Positions 13,817 through 24,849 of a stretch of 64,000 bases of DNA are shown in pieces. The stretch covers positions 18,335-82,334 of the forward strand of contig NW_003546607.1 of the NCBI RefSeq assembly GCF_000090795.2, given 5' to 3'. A program made the position numbers and the translations under genes. How positions within the stretch are numbered: position 1 is the stretch's first letter; every line of letters begins with the position of its first letter. This stretch comes from Amphimedon queenslandica (Eukaryota; Porifera; Demospongiae; Haplosclerida; Niphatidae). The notes beneath the pieces are model-generated. The model saw only the letters and a list, made by a program, of their open reading frames with translations. It was not told the DNA's origin and ran no database searches.

Positions 13817-14431
13817 AGAGTTGAAGACAGTGCTATATAACAATGATGAATTACCTCTTTTAAATGCTCATCCATTTTCTTCTTAGCCTAGTATGTACAT
13901 GTATATATAAAATAAGACACAGCATCATTGACTATTGATACATGTACATGTAAACTTCATCTAAGTTACTTTCATTTTGGCAATTTGTGATTGTAATGAT
14001 AATACTTGAGACATCAAATCATCATTACGAGTTACCAGACTATCGCACTAATAATAAAATAATAATAATGGTGTGGGTGTGGTCTGTTACCATAGTTACG
14101 ATTACCTTCTCCTCTAGGTCTGCTTGTACATGTTCCATTTGTTCTCTCTTGGCAGAGATCATCCTTTCTCGAGCTTCTAAATTTTCTTCTTTTTCTTGCA
14201 GTTTCTTTTGTCTTTTCCCAAGGAGTTCTTCCATTTCTTGTATTGCACTGAATTGCTTTATTAACAAGTCATTTCTCTCTTTCAATTCTCTTTCTCTTAT
14301 TAGAAGCCTCTCTGATTGACTCTAAAAATTAAATAAAAATTTTTACAATATCTATCTTATTATCATGCCTTAAGCTTTTCTTGAATTGATAATATTTGTG
14401 AATGGAGTTCTGATTCAAAAATTTCCGCCAT
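11350..14431 (-). CDS. CCDC138: CCDC138-like centrosomal coiled-coil protein
   Basis: Minus-strand gene starting at 14431 (MAEIFESELHSQILSIQEKLK). An exon at about 14106-14325 encodes an uninterrupted heptad-rich coiled coil (KERNDLLIKQFSAIQEMEEL ... KREQMEHVQADLEEK). Later exons give a helical C-terminal domain: PLKTLTNSLMHWLTRLQ (13490-13755), TSLRRLGEKIEK (about 13405), NVQVDVLCSLISLHTITQ (about 13255-13325), VVLTSKVLDILMDLMPEP (about 11935-12060), STVLSCLRRPSLHVTNLEKI (about 11695-11830) and a last exon ending NHFVQLNLKSTLNNIDNH (11350-11513). The SLRRLGE block, the LEKISILLQ block and the final NLKSTL block resemble, from memory, the C-terminus of vertebrate CCDC138, a centrosomal/ciliary protein of unclear mechanism. 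The first intron appears to use a GC donor (AAG|GCATGA). The large intron at 12062-12940 carries a repeat array. It is divergent from the CRD-pseudokinase gene. Confidence 0.66.
12180..12795 (-). repeat. Intronic tandem array of the ~177-bp repeat (CCDC138-like intron)
   Basis: Three to four degenerate copies in reverse orientation. Each carries the blocks complementary to GGCCATAACTCGAAAAATTG, CAAACTTTCTACACAGCATA and CCATGGGCTATAGTACAGGG. The last copy is truncated. Confidence 0.88.
13739..13816 (+). repeat. GA-rich simple repeat
   Basis: Long GAGAGA run next to the PLKTLTNS exon of the CCDC138-like gene. Read on the minus strand it is a CT polypyrimidine tract immediately before the exon's acceptor, so it may serve the splice acceptor. 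Confidence 0.9.
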
Positions 14432-14540
14432 TTTTTCACAAGTAGATCTAAAATTAATTAGATAATCGATTCAGAATTTTTATTAGACACGCCTACCAAT
14501 GCATAAAAATCTTCGCTTGTGTGCAAGAAGCTCATTAATA
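14432..14540. promoter_or_regulatory. Divergent promoter interval, CCDC138-like / CRD-pseudokinase
   Basis: About 109 bp between the two proposed start codons (67 bp if the upstream ATG at 14499 is used). It contains one CACGCC box at 14488-14493. No TATA box is evident. Confidence 0.5.
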
Positions 14541-17500
14541 ATGATGATAGGAAAAGGACTCTTTGTCTTGCTTCTCCTCCTCTTGATCTGCGCCACAGTA
14601 AAATGCCAAGGTAAGTTTAATAGTAAAAAGGAACCTTTTAGCATTGTTTTTATCTCTTTCCAGGGAATTCCAGTCAAGACACAAGGTATAAAATTTAGTC
14701 TTATAAAAATACCACTAAAGCCATATTTGCCCCCTTCCATGTTTTCTCTCTAGTTTCTGTCAGCCTTACAACTTAGCATTAGACCCGTGCGGGTTCAAAC
14801 CAAGAAACAGGAGCTACTACTTACCTAATGGCACTGATCAAAACTTTCAGTCTTCTGTCGAAATACTGGGCATCATTTCAAGAGCTCTTGATAATAATAA
14901 TGAAGGTGAACTGAAATGCAGCAGCTATGTCATACCCCTCTTCTGTCACTACCTCTTCCCTCCCTGCAACAATGAAAGCTTACCCATGCAGCTCTGCTAT
15001 AATACTTGCTTTAATCTAACAAGTGGCCCTTGCTCTTCCCAATGGAATGAACTCTACCAATTGGCCAATACTTCAAACACGCTGCGTTGGTTTTTACGAG
15101 ATTTGGACTGTTCTCGTACTTACTATAATGCCAATTATGCTGATAATAGAACATGCTGGAATGCAGAAACAGACATCAATATGACAATAACATCAGAACC
15201 TCCAGCATCCACTACCTCTACTTTAAATGGAGGAAAGCATTATCAGGAAGATCTTTTGATTATCATAGTTACGCTTCTCATGACATTTGAGGCTGTACTG
15301 CTACTGATATTCATTGCTGCCACTTTAATCATTGGCCGCATGGTCTGCAAAAGAAGAAAAGGTGCTTCACATACTTTTGCTAATCTCAATCAATCAAGCA
15401 CAGTAAACTTTCCGTAAGCATAATATTGCATGTAATATAAGCTGCATTTTATTTGTAATGTAACACAGCATAATTTCTACTCCTTTTTTAGACTTCGGCC
15501 AACTGGTACTTTGGCGAGACTAGTACAAAATATATCGACAAATAGCGATACGATGCTTCAAAGTTGGTGCTTTTTTTTCTTGATTAGAGTTGAGGGTATT
15601 TTTTCACTTCCTTGCCAGGTCACAGAATGCTGTTGGAGAACATCCCAAATCCATACAAGGCTGTCCTGAGTGAGTATACTGATAATATCCTACAGGCAGA
15701 CAAGCTACAAATGAATACTTTCTTGGCTGACGGTTAGTAGATAGAGTATCTATATCCTTATATGTGCCTCCTGCATGAAAACATTCAAATATCATGTACT
15801 AAAAACAATAGGACCATGCACCGAAGTGTACCAGGGGAATTACTGCGAGCCGCAACCGCACAATACGTGCGTGACACACTTTGTAGCTGTGAAGAGATTT
15901 AAAGGTAGAACAAAATAATGCATGAAGCATCACTGTTATTGTGTCTATGCAGTCGCAGATGATTCAACATTGGTATGCAAGTATCTTAAACAATTGCTAC
16001 GTCTGAATAAAGCGACACATTTGAATGTATTGAAGCTGGTTGGTGTTGCTTATGGCCCCAAGGACAATGTTCTGATAGCGTATCCGTACTTCTCGGAACA
16101 CAACCTGCTTAGTTATCTAAGGAAACTGAGGCTAGATTCAAAAAAGGTAATAGGATCATCATACGACTGATAACAAAATGATAATGCTTAGTACACAAAA
16201 ACATGCACTCAACATACTATTACTAGTAAACAGAATGTAGTAAACTTTCATAATTTACGTTGCAGATAACAGATGTGGAAAAGTTAGTGGATCTAATGCA
16301 CCAAATATCGAAAGGGATGAATGCAATGGCCAGAAAAGGACTAGTTTATGGGATGCTCTCTGTTCAAACGTGCCTGTAAGTTAATTAGCTCATAATCAGC
16401 AGTAAACAACAGTTAATATTGAGCCGTGTTTCTGTCTATGTATTTAGTATTGATAGTGAGGGGACTGTTGTGGTAGGTGACCTCAGTTACTATAGTCTTG
16501 TAAACTGTGTCAAGATTAACTTGCCTCCGCCAGAAATGGAAATTCAAGGGAGTGAAAGCACAGAAGCAAGCGACGTGGTAAGTTAAACACCACAGTGAAA
16601 GGAGGAAATGCTTCCTTATGCAAACTGTGCAACATGTACATTGCATTTCCTTTTATAATTGTGTAGTGGTCCTTTGGCCTGACAGCATGGCAGATACTCA
16701 CACTAGGAGAGCCACTACCTGAAAATAAGGATGAACTAAGAAAACCAGGGACTTGCCCTGATTCACTGTAAGTTGTAGCCTTCCTTTACCATTCATGGTT
16801 GTAGCAATTTCAATAGTTGCTGTAATAATAATGTTAATGATGCTTTGCATTTAAAGAGTATGAACTTTTGTCTTGAGTTTAATGGGGTTACTATTGTTGC
16901 AATAGCTAAAATTTTACACTGTAAAAGAATGCTTGGACCATTGTACCTCCTTTTTGCTATGCCACACATTGAAGATGTAAACAGACAGACACCACCTGCA
17001 CCTCCTACACAACTAATCCAGTTAATTAATTGGTGCGGCGAGTCCTAAAAATAACAATGAACATGTCAGAACAAAAATCTAACTTTCCAAAGATAACTTA
17101 ACACTGTAACTGGCAGCAGTGCATGCATGTACATTATATTGCTTGTATACATTGGGCAGTTGTTATTTTTATAATTTCTGTCTTGCAGTTTTGAGCTGAT
17201 CCAATGGTGCCTCGAGAGTAATCCAAAAAAACGTCCAATCTTCTCCAAGATAGTCCTTGAGATTGATTCCATGAGGAACAGCGAGGAATTCAGAGCTGAA
17301 GTGGCCGCACGATCGAAACTCGAAAACGCTTGGAATTGCACCCAAGAATACCTTGTCCTGATTCCTGAGAATGAACCAATAAGTGAATATCAGTATTCAG
17401 CCATTACTGCTCAAGGAGGCAGCAGCAGCAGCAAGCGTTCCAGCGCAATCCCAAGACAAAGCAGTAGCCATGAAGACCATACTGTATTGCCAAGATCGCT

Positions 17501-18002
17501 TGCTCCAGCGTCACCTTTTAGTGATGGACATCAGCATATGAACGGGCATTTAAGATCTTCTATAGTACAAGTAAGGCAGCTGGACACAGAAGATGATGAA
17601 GGATATGTTGATGTGAAGGTGACACCTCAGCCTCCCAAATCACCCAAGCCATTACCGTCGCCGCCAAAATCATCGTCTCCTTTAAGATCCTCTCCAAATA
17701 GGTCGGTCCCATTATTAAAGAATGTACCTTCTGGGGCTAAGCCTTTACCGTTGACACCAAAGCCAATGTTTCCCACGGCAAAGCCGCTACCTGAAATACC
17801 AACACTGAAGCCGCTGTTGCTAAAACAGACATCGTTGGAGTCAAATGGTCACTCGGTTCCTTCATTCGAAAGGTCAAACTCTGAGAGTAATGAGTATTAC
17901 AATATTCATTTCAGACCAGCAGCAAAGAAGCTAACAAATCGGTTGTCTGAATCAACCTCTCCCACACATAACTATTCGCCTGTCCCTGTTGTAACTCATT
18001 AA
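14541..18002 (+). CDS. Frizzled-type CRD transmembrane receptor with intracellular pseudokinase
   Basis: Signal peptide MMIGKGLFVLLLLLLICATVKCQ from 14541 (in-frame ATG also at 14499). The ectodomain (14754-15230) has ten cysteines in a Frizzled-CRD-like spacing (FCQPYN, DPCG, LFCHYLFPPC, QLCYNTC) and several N-glycosylation sites. One membrane span (15256-15340) is followed by a stop-transfer KRRK. A kinase-like domain comes next: a degenerate glycine loop (GPCTEVYQG), the beta3 lysine retained (FVAVKRFK, 15883-15894), the HRD segment replaced by VYGMLSVQTCL (about 16345-16377, catalytic Asp and Asn lost), DFG replaced by DLS (about 16479), and a C-lobe with SDVWSFGLTAW and NPKKRPIF. The tail (17340-18002) is proline-rich with EGYVDV and NEYYNI, possible SH2/SH3 docking sites. 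The lineage resembles Ror/MuSK in layout, but RYK-like loss of catalysis is inferred. It is convergent with the ankyrin gene (117 bp). Confidence 0.8.
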
Positions 18003-18119
18003 CACAACACAACATTTGTACTCCTTTCATTCTTGAATAAACATTGATAATATAAATGTAATTTCTAATGATAGCAATGAATAGTATTTCTGCTTTGTCT
18101 CTTCTATATATATATAATA

Positions 18120-19075
18120 TCATTGAAAGGGATGTCTCCCTCCATGTATGTACACACTTAATGTCCATGCCATGATAATACATATTATTATAACAATTAA
18201 TGATATTTTAAATCCAAGTCTTTTAAAAGTGTCGCTTAAATACCAGAGTAGCCAATGTCTCTTGCTTCTGGAGGCATGACTCAACAAGTTCCAGTTACTC
18301 TCAATGTCTGCTAGTGATGAAGACAGGCTCTCATCACCTCTTCTTCTTGCTAAGACCAAAGCAGTCTCTCCTCTATTGTTCCTAATAGAAGTCAATTTTA
18401 ATACTTTTAATGAGGACATAAATTATACCATTAATTTAAATATCTAATGCATTTTTGCATAAATAATTAAGCATACTTAATGAAGGGATCAACTCCTTTG
18501 TGTAGGGTGAGATATTCAGCTATTGTGCAGTGAGTAACATAGTGTAATGGGGTATATCCTAGTCCATCTTGTACATCAAAACTAGCACCAAATGAGGACA
18601 ATTCCTCTAGTAAGTCCATATTGCCATGCTTGACTGCAACATGTACAGGGAAAGTTCCATTTGCATCGCTAAAATTAGGATCTGCTCCTTTATCAAGTAG
18701 GTAAGAGGCGATTGGCAACCGCCCTTTTAATAAAGCACTGATTAATGGTGTAGTACCATTAGTTAGTGTGTTTAAAGAGTCTACTCCATTTATAGAGTCT
18801 AGGAGGAGTTGTATAGTGTCAATGGAGTTATTGTGATTGATGGCATAGAGAAGTAGAGATGGAGCTCTATCAGACAGAGCCTGGGGGGAGCAGAAAGGAA
18901 GCAAGATCTTAATGAGAGTAGCCATGCTTCTCTTGATTGCTATCTGCAGTGGACAAAGAGGTTGTCCTATTAAAGGATCAGCACCATTCTCTAGCAGTTG
19001 AGTGACTTGAGATGTGTCGACTCCTTTAGAAGCAGTAGATAAGAGCTCTACAAGAATTTCGGTCTGATCCGCCAT
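18120..19075 (-). CDS. Ankyrin-repeat protein with C-terminal membrane anchor
   Basis: Two exons. Exon 1 from 19075 encodes about 199 residues with at least five ankyrin repeats, clearest at NGTTPLISALLKGRLPIASY, NGTFPVHVAVKHGNMDLLEE and LGYTPLHYVTHCTIAEYL. It splices in phase to exon 2 at 18381, which starts NNRGETALVLARRRGDE, a last partial repeat. The protein ends with a hydrophobic segment ISLIVIIICIIMAWTLSVYI about ten residues from the C-terminus, so a tail-anchored topology with the repeats in the cytosol is likely. Total length is about 285 residues. No specific orthologue is recognised; ankyrin repeats only indicate protein binding. It is divergent from MOB4 across 67 bp. Confidence 0.75.
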
Positions 19076-19142
19076 TTTAAAAGGCGTGGTTTTGGGCGGG
19101 CCCAGTCTTTAGACCCCGCCCACAAGTTGGAGTCAAAGCAAA
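19076..19142. promoter_or_regulatory. Very short divergent promoter with GC boxes, ankyrin gene / MOB4
   Basis: 67 bp between start codons. It holds GGCGTGG, GGGCGGG and CCCCGCCCAC, the GC/CACCC-box type bound by Sp/KLF factors in animals. It is markedly GC-rich against its AT-rich surroundings. Binding is inferred. Confidence 0.6.
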
Positions 19143-20021
19143 ATGGCGACTGAGGTTGTTCGTCGAAACAGGCCAGGAACGAAGAAAGTCGACTTCTATA
19201 ATTGGCCAGATCAGGATTTTAACGATATGGAGACAACACTAGCTGGTAACATTAACCTTATACTAAAATTATGCTAATGACTAGCGATAATTAACTTTTA
19301 ATTGACAAAGTACATGTACATACATGTATACTTATATTATATTTATATATTTCTCCCAACAGTCCAACAATACATACAGCAACTGATCAGGAAAGACTAC
19401 AAAGACGTTGAAGCGATCCTCGACCCTCCCCCTGTACAAGACGAGGCCTCGTGGAAATACGAACACCTTCGACAGTTTTGCAACGAGTTAAACTCGCTCA
19501 CGGTCTGCCTACTGGAGGAATGTGACCCTCTCGTCTGCAAGCAAATGACTGCCACAGAGCAGTGGATATTTCTCTGTGCGGCTCACAGACAGCCCAAGGA
19601 ATGCTCTGCACTTGATTACACGCTACATACTCTCCACGGGGCAGCCTCTCTTTTAAATTCCAACAAGCATTTCCCGTCTCGTGTTTCCATCAAAGAGAAT
19701 TCGGCTCAGAAACTCAGCTCGGTCGCCCGGAGGATTTATCGCATATTCTCTCACGCTTATTGTCACCATCGGACGCTGTTTAACGATTTCGAGGAGAAGA
19801 CGTATCTTTGTAAGAGGTTCACTCGCTATGTTATCAAGTACGACTTGATGACGACGGATAATTTGATAGTCCCACTTTCTGTTTTGGATCTCGAGGGGGA
19901 GAAAGAGGGAGAGAAAAAGGAGGAGGAAGGAGAAACGACCGAGGGACAGGGAGAGAGCAAAGCTGAGGAGGAGGAGGAGGGAGAGAAATCTCAGGAACAA
20001 CCAGCAGAATCATCTCAATGA
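19143..20021 (+). CDS. MOB4: MOB-like protein phocein (MOB4), STRIPAK subunit
   Basis: Two exons, 19143-19245 and 19363-20021, joining in phase (LAG... to [13 protein letters not shown]). 253 residues. The N-terminus [17 protein letters not shown], the core [48 protein letters not shown] and [14 protein letters not shown] are the hallmarks of MOB4. The Cys pair in ECDPLVCKQ and the His pair in CHHR fit the Mob zinc site. MOB4 is a core subunit of STRIPAK, which couples PP2A to GCKIII/MST kinases. After [13 protein letters not shown] there is an extra Glu/Lys-rich tail of about 40 residues; vertebrate MOB4 (about 225 residues) ends soon after this point with a short tail. Confidence 0.95.
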
Positions 20022-20040
20022 TCATATAATTAACGATATT

Positions 20041-20220
20041 ATTATTATTATTATTATTATTTCTCATCTTTTTCTTGGAAAATGCAACTAGTTTTATTTT
20101 ATGTCCTCTCTTTTCAAAATATCTTTAGAAATGCATAAAACTAATTAATAATGACATTTAAACATATTTATGATGAAAACAGCCGCCATTTTGTGGGCGA
20201 TATTTAGAACAATACATTAC
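20041..20220. other. Short intergenic stretch between MOB4 and MOSPD2
   Basis: Holds the MOB4 3' UTR with an ATT array (20041-20060) and the presumed MOSPD2 promoter. The next gene has the same orientation. Confidence 0.5.
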
Positions 20221-23200
20221 ATGGCTGCATTTCAGGTATGTGGAACTGTAACTCTTGCCTCCCGTATTAATGCTAGCTTTGTTAATAGAATGGGGAAATG
20301 GAGGAAGAGGCTAAGATCTTGCAGGACAGATTTCTAAGCGAGTACGCAGGTAAGAGCTCGAAGAATTAGATTATTTTTTAAATCATTTTTATCTGGAAAT
20401 GTATGCATCATTTCAGACAGTGATGAGGTGGATCAAAGGGATGTGAAGAGGGTTCGAAATTGTCTGCCGTACGTGGAAAAGTTTTTAATTCAAAAGTTGG
20501 GCGATGGAGAAGCAGCATATGAAATGCTAGTACGTACATGTACATGTACATTTAACTTGCTTTAAGTACATATACATACGCATACATTAACATTGCAACT
20601 TTATTTTGTATTATTTTTTAAAGGTTGGAGCTCTTAAATGGCGTAAAACCTTTGGAGTTCACGGTAAATTCCAAGAGAAGGACTTTATTGTAATAATATA
20701 TTTATTTGTTTGTTTATTAGATTTAAAATACCAAGAGCTGGATCAGTCAATGCTCGATATTGGATTAGCATATAACCATGGAGAAGACAAGGAACAAAAT
20801 ACAATTGGTATACGTTTTGTAAATCAATACCCTCCTATCATTCTGTATTACTCTTCCATCCCTCCCCCTCTCTCTCTCCCTCTAGTAATCCTCAATTGTC
20901 ATCTTCATAAAAAAGATCCAAAAAAGCTTCCCGACCTCCAAAAACTCTTTGTATTTGCTCTAGAATCTCACGTAAGACAGTACCTCATTCTCCCCCCCTC
21001 TCTCTCTAGTCTACCACACTCATTACAATTACTACTATTATCAGAATTCCTACTATTACTATTATTACTTTCTGTTTCAATATTACTTATCACAGGCTCG
21101 TAAATTTCCTAATAAAAAGGTCACACTTGTTTTCAACATGTCACAGTGTGGGCTGAGCAACATGGATATGGACTTTGTGAAAGTGATCATAAACTGTTTC
21201 AAGCTCTACTTTCCCAACATGCTGGGTAAGCAGTGATAATTATTCATTATTTACTTAGTAAGAAAAAAGCGTAGCATTAATGTGGTCAAGTTTTTATTTA
21301 ATTGCCATATTTTGGGATTTTTCTAGTTATCTTATCCTTGTTGCAGCTGTTATGAAATTCACATTACTTGTTATTGTTTTTTATGTCCTTTCATTTTCAG
21401 GGTACATGCTAGTGTTTGAAATGCCATGGCTACTACAAGGTAATAATACTATTCTAGCTCTGTCTGTGTGTGTGTGTGTGTGAATGTCACATGATGTATT
21501 GTTTTTTTGTTTAGCTGCTTGGAAGATCATTAAGTCATGGCTGAGCGAAACAGCAGTTAGAAAAATAAAGTATGGTTACCTAAAAAATATACACGTATTA
21601 TGTGCATCAGAAAACGTAGTGAAATGGAGAATTTTCTTCTAGCGATTTTTTTTGGATTTCACCATGTACTATAGTACAGGGAGGGACTTTTAACCGATTT
21701 TGGAGTAACTTTAAAAATTTGTAAAAAATCTAATTTTGATCGGAATTAGTTCAAACTTTCTACACAACATAAGTACATGTATATGCATCAGAAAATGTAA
21801 TAAAAATGGAGAATTCTTTCCTTTTCATTTTTGGCAAAATTTTGCCCGAGACCATGTACTATAGTACAGGGACTTTTAACCAATTTTGGAGTAACTTTAA
21901 AAATTTGTAAAAAATCTAATTTTGATCGGAATCAGTTCAAACTTGCTACACAATGTAAGTACATGTATATGCATCAGAAAATGTAATAAAAATGGAGAAT
22001 TCTTTCCTTTTCATTTTTGGCAAAATTTTGCCCGAGATCATGTACTATAGTACAGGGACTTTTAACCGATTTTGGAGTAACTTTTAAAATTTGTAAAAAA
22101 TCTAATTTTGATCGGAATCAGTTCAAACTTGCTACACAACATAAGTACATGTATATGCATCAGAAAATGTAATAAAATTGAGGAATTTTCTACTTTTCAA
22201 TTTTGGCAAAATTTGTCCAAAATCCCTGTACTATAGTACAGGGATGTTGACCCAATTTTTGAGTAACTTAAAAAATTTGTAACAAATCAAATCTTGATTA
22301 AAATTAACTAAAATAGCTATTTTATCTATTATGTTTTTTTAGATTTGTAACTAAATCAGACATCACTGATTACATTTCTCCTTCACAACTACTCACAATG
22401 TTTGGCGGGGTCGACGACTGGACATTTGATGCTCTAACTTTCAAGGAAGAACTCCGCAAAGAACACGACTCAATCTGGCTGAAAGACCCTCTCGGGGTAT
22501 CCCCTGATGAAGGTATCGGAGCAGAAGAGGAGGAGGAAGAGGAGGACGGGGAAGGGGAGGAGCTTAAAGAGAGCGAGTCAGGACCCAGACAAGTAATTAT
22601 TACTGTTGCTATTATTATTATAAATTATTATTTTAAAAAGTACGAGTATTATTTATTTACATGTAGAATGAAAAGATGTTAAAATTTAACCTTATATACA
22701 TGTTTTACAGCTTAAATATAATTGCTATTATTGCTTAAAAATATCAGTTTAATCTGATTCTGATCTAACTTCCTCTGTTGGCTCTAGGAATAAGCTCATC
22801 TCCCACCTGTTATAACATTGGACATGTTTATTGTAACTTTAAGCAGTATTAAATTGCAGCATGTTTTGCCTAGCAGCTGTGTAAATATTTAATTCATAAT
22901 ATCCAATATTTATTGTCTGGCCTCCTCATCAAATAATGTCAGTGTTAATGTGGCAGACGGTCACTGACACACCTTTCATAAACTACATGTCTATGGGGCT
23001 TGTAAGCTCCTTGTACTCCATATTATAAGTGCTAGACATAGACATTAGTCTCCATGTGCATGTACACAATTTATGTCTAGACTACATGTAGGTGTAAATG
23101 TATTTATTATTCTTTTTTCTTAACCTAATGAAGCATAGTTCTGCCTATGGTGGTCAGGACAACCACCTCAACAAATGAACCAACCAGTTCATCACTTAGA

Positions 23201-24849
23201 CCAACCATCCAATCAATACTAATAACCATACATAAAGCATGATATTGTAGTCTACTAGTATGGTGTACATAAATTTAAAAGGAACAATATTAGTCTCCAA
23301 CCACCTCTAAGTTTTTTTTAGGCAGAGCATGTAAAGGATATTATTATTTAAAATATTCAAAATATCTATTTATCCCTAGGTTAGGTTTGCTTCTGGCCAG
23401 CCCCCCAGTCGTCAGAGCCGTTACGGCACTGATGAAGATGCAGAATACTATGGTCAGCGCTCAACGTCCTCACTGGAACCACATTTGCTGAGAGGAACTG
23501 CCTCCAGCCCTGGATATAGGAGGAGACAGGTCACAAAACTCATCAGCTCATCTCAACCGGTAAATGAATACATGTACATGTACATTGAGAGATTGAAGGG
23601 AATTACTTGTAAATTATTCTTGAAAGAATTTTTAATAATGTACATGTACATGTGTATATCAATTTATACAAGTATTCAATCAAGTCCTTTTTTCTTTTTT
23701 GACAGTCCCCGGAACATTCTTTGCCTCGTTCCACCAGTAGCATTGATTATGGAGATCTTCCTTCTTATAGAAAACCTCCTCCATCATACGTCCATATAAG
23801 GTAAGGGTGGGAGAGAGGGAGGGAGTGATTTGTTGTGTGTTCATTCCATGTTTAGTCCGTCGGAGGAGTTACATTTCTGTGGTCAGCCCGATAAAGATTT
23901 GTTCAGCACGCTTCAATTGAGCAACATCTCGGATCAACCGCTAGCTTATAAAGTAAAGAGAAAGAAAATAAAAATATAACAGTGTCCATATTTGTTCCGC
24001 CCACTCGTTAGATTAAAACGACGGCTCCCCAAAGATATAAAGTCCGTCCGAACCTTAACACAATAGATCCTCACTCTAAAGCGGCAGTTCAAGTCCAGCT
24101 GGTCAAAGGGACTGGATTGGATACGAAATCAATAACTCAAGACAAGTTTCTCATTCAGACCTACCAGTTTGATTCCGGGGCCACACCCCCTAGCACCTCC
24201 CAGTTGAGCCTCTTCTGGAAGGAACTGAGTTCATCCAGCGTCCAGGAGTACAGGTAAAAACATTTTCTATGCATAGAGTCTCATCTCTTACTTGTACTGA
24301 ATATTTATGTAGTGATGTTGATTATTGTGTAGTTGAGGGGGTTATTGTGTAGTTGATGTGTACCAATTATGGTACTGGTGATGTTTTCACATGTTCAGTG
24401 ACAAGCGTCATGTTGTTTGGTTGTGTGGTAACTAACCAAACAAACCAAGGGAGTATCTTGTTAAACCACTCCCGTAGTATAAATAATAATGAAATTATAT
24501 TATTATTATTATTATTAAGTATAATATTATTATATCTCTTGGTGAAGGTTGTTATGTCGCTACTCTTTAAAGACAATAAAAGAGGAGGTCCCCACAAGTA
24601 AACCCTCGCCAACCCACTCCTCAAACCAAGAACAAATTAAAAAAGACATTTCGCCGATGGCAATTAGAAAGGTGGGTGGAGCTTATCGCCACGACGATTA
24701 ATAATAATAATCAATTATTATATTTATAGTTGGATAGATTGTCAATTGAAATTAATGAATTGCGAAACACTTTGAATTATGTGAAGTATCTAGCAATGGT
24801 GACGTTGCTGCTAGTCCTTTTTACACTTGCTGTATTGCTGCTGAAATAA
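20221..24849 (+). CDS. MOSPD2: MOSPD2: CRAL-TRIO + MSP domain, tail-anchored
   Basis: Start MAAFQ|NGEMEEEAKILQDRFL at 20221. The CRAL-TRIO region has VTLVFNMSQCGLSNMDMDFV, VIINCFKLYFPNMLGYMLVF and EMPWLLQAAWKIIKSWL, then DITDYISPSQLLTMFGG. An acidic and Ser-rich linker (22490-23780) leads to the MSP domain: SPSEELHFCGQPDKDLFSTL, KIKTTAPQRYKVRPNLNTID, LSLFWKELSSSSVQEYRLLC. The last exons give a short coiled coil and a C-terminal membrane anchor YLAMVTLLLVLFTLAVLLLK, stop at 24847. MOSPD2 is an ER receptor whose MSP domain binds FFAT motifs at membrane contact sites. Domain order matches vertebrate MOSPD2. One intron (about 21570-22342) is filled with a repeat array, and the intron at 22591-23380 is otherwise unremarkable. 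The last 29 bp of coding sequence overlap the opposite gene. Confidence 0.93.
21610..22320 (+). repeat. Intronic tandem array of the ~186-bp repeat variant (MOSPD2 intron)
   Basis: Four copies, spacing about 186 bp measured at TTTTAACC (21688, 21874, 22060). Blocks GATCGGAATCAGTTCAAACT, CATCAGAAAATGTAATAAAA and GTACTATAGTACAGGGA recur. The last copy contains the complete palindrome CCCTGTACTATAGTACAGGG at 22224-22243. Confidence 0.92.
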
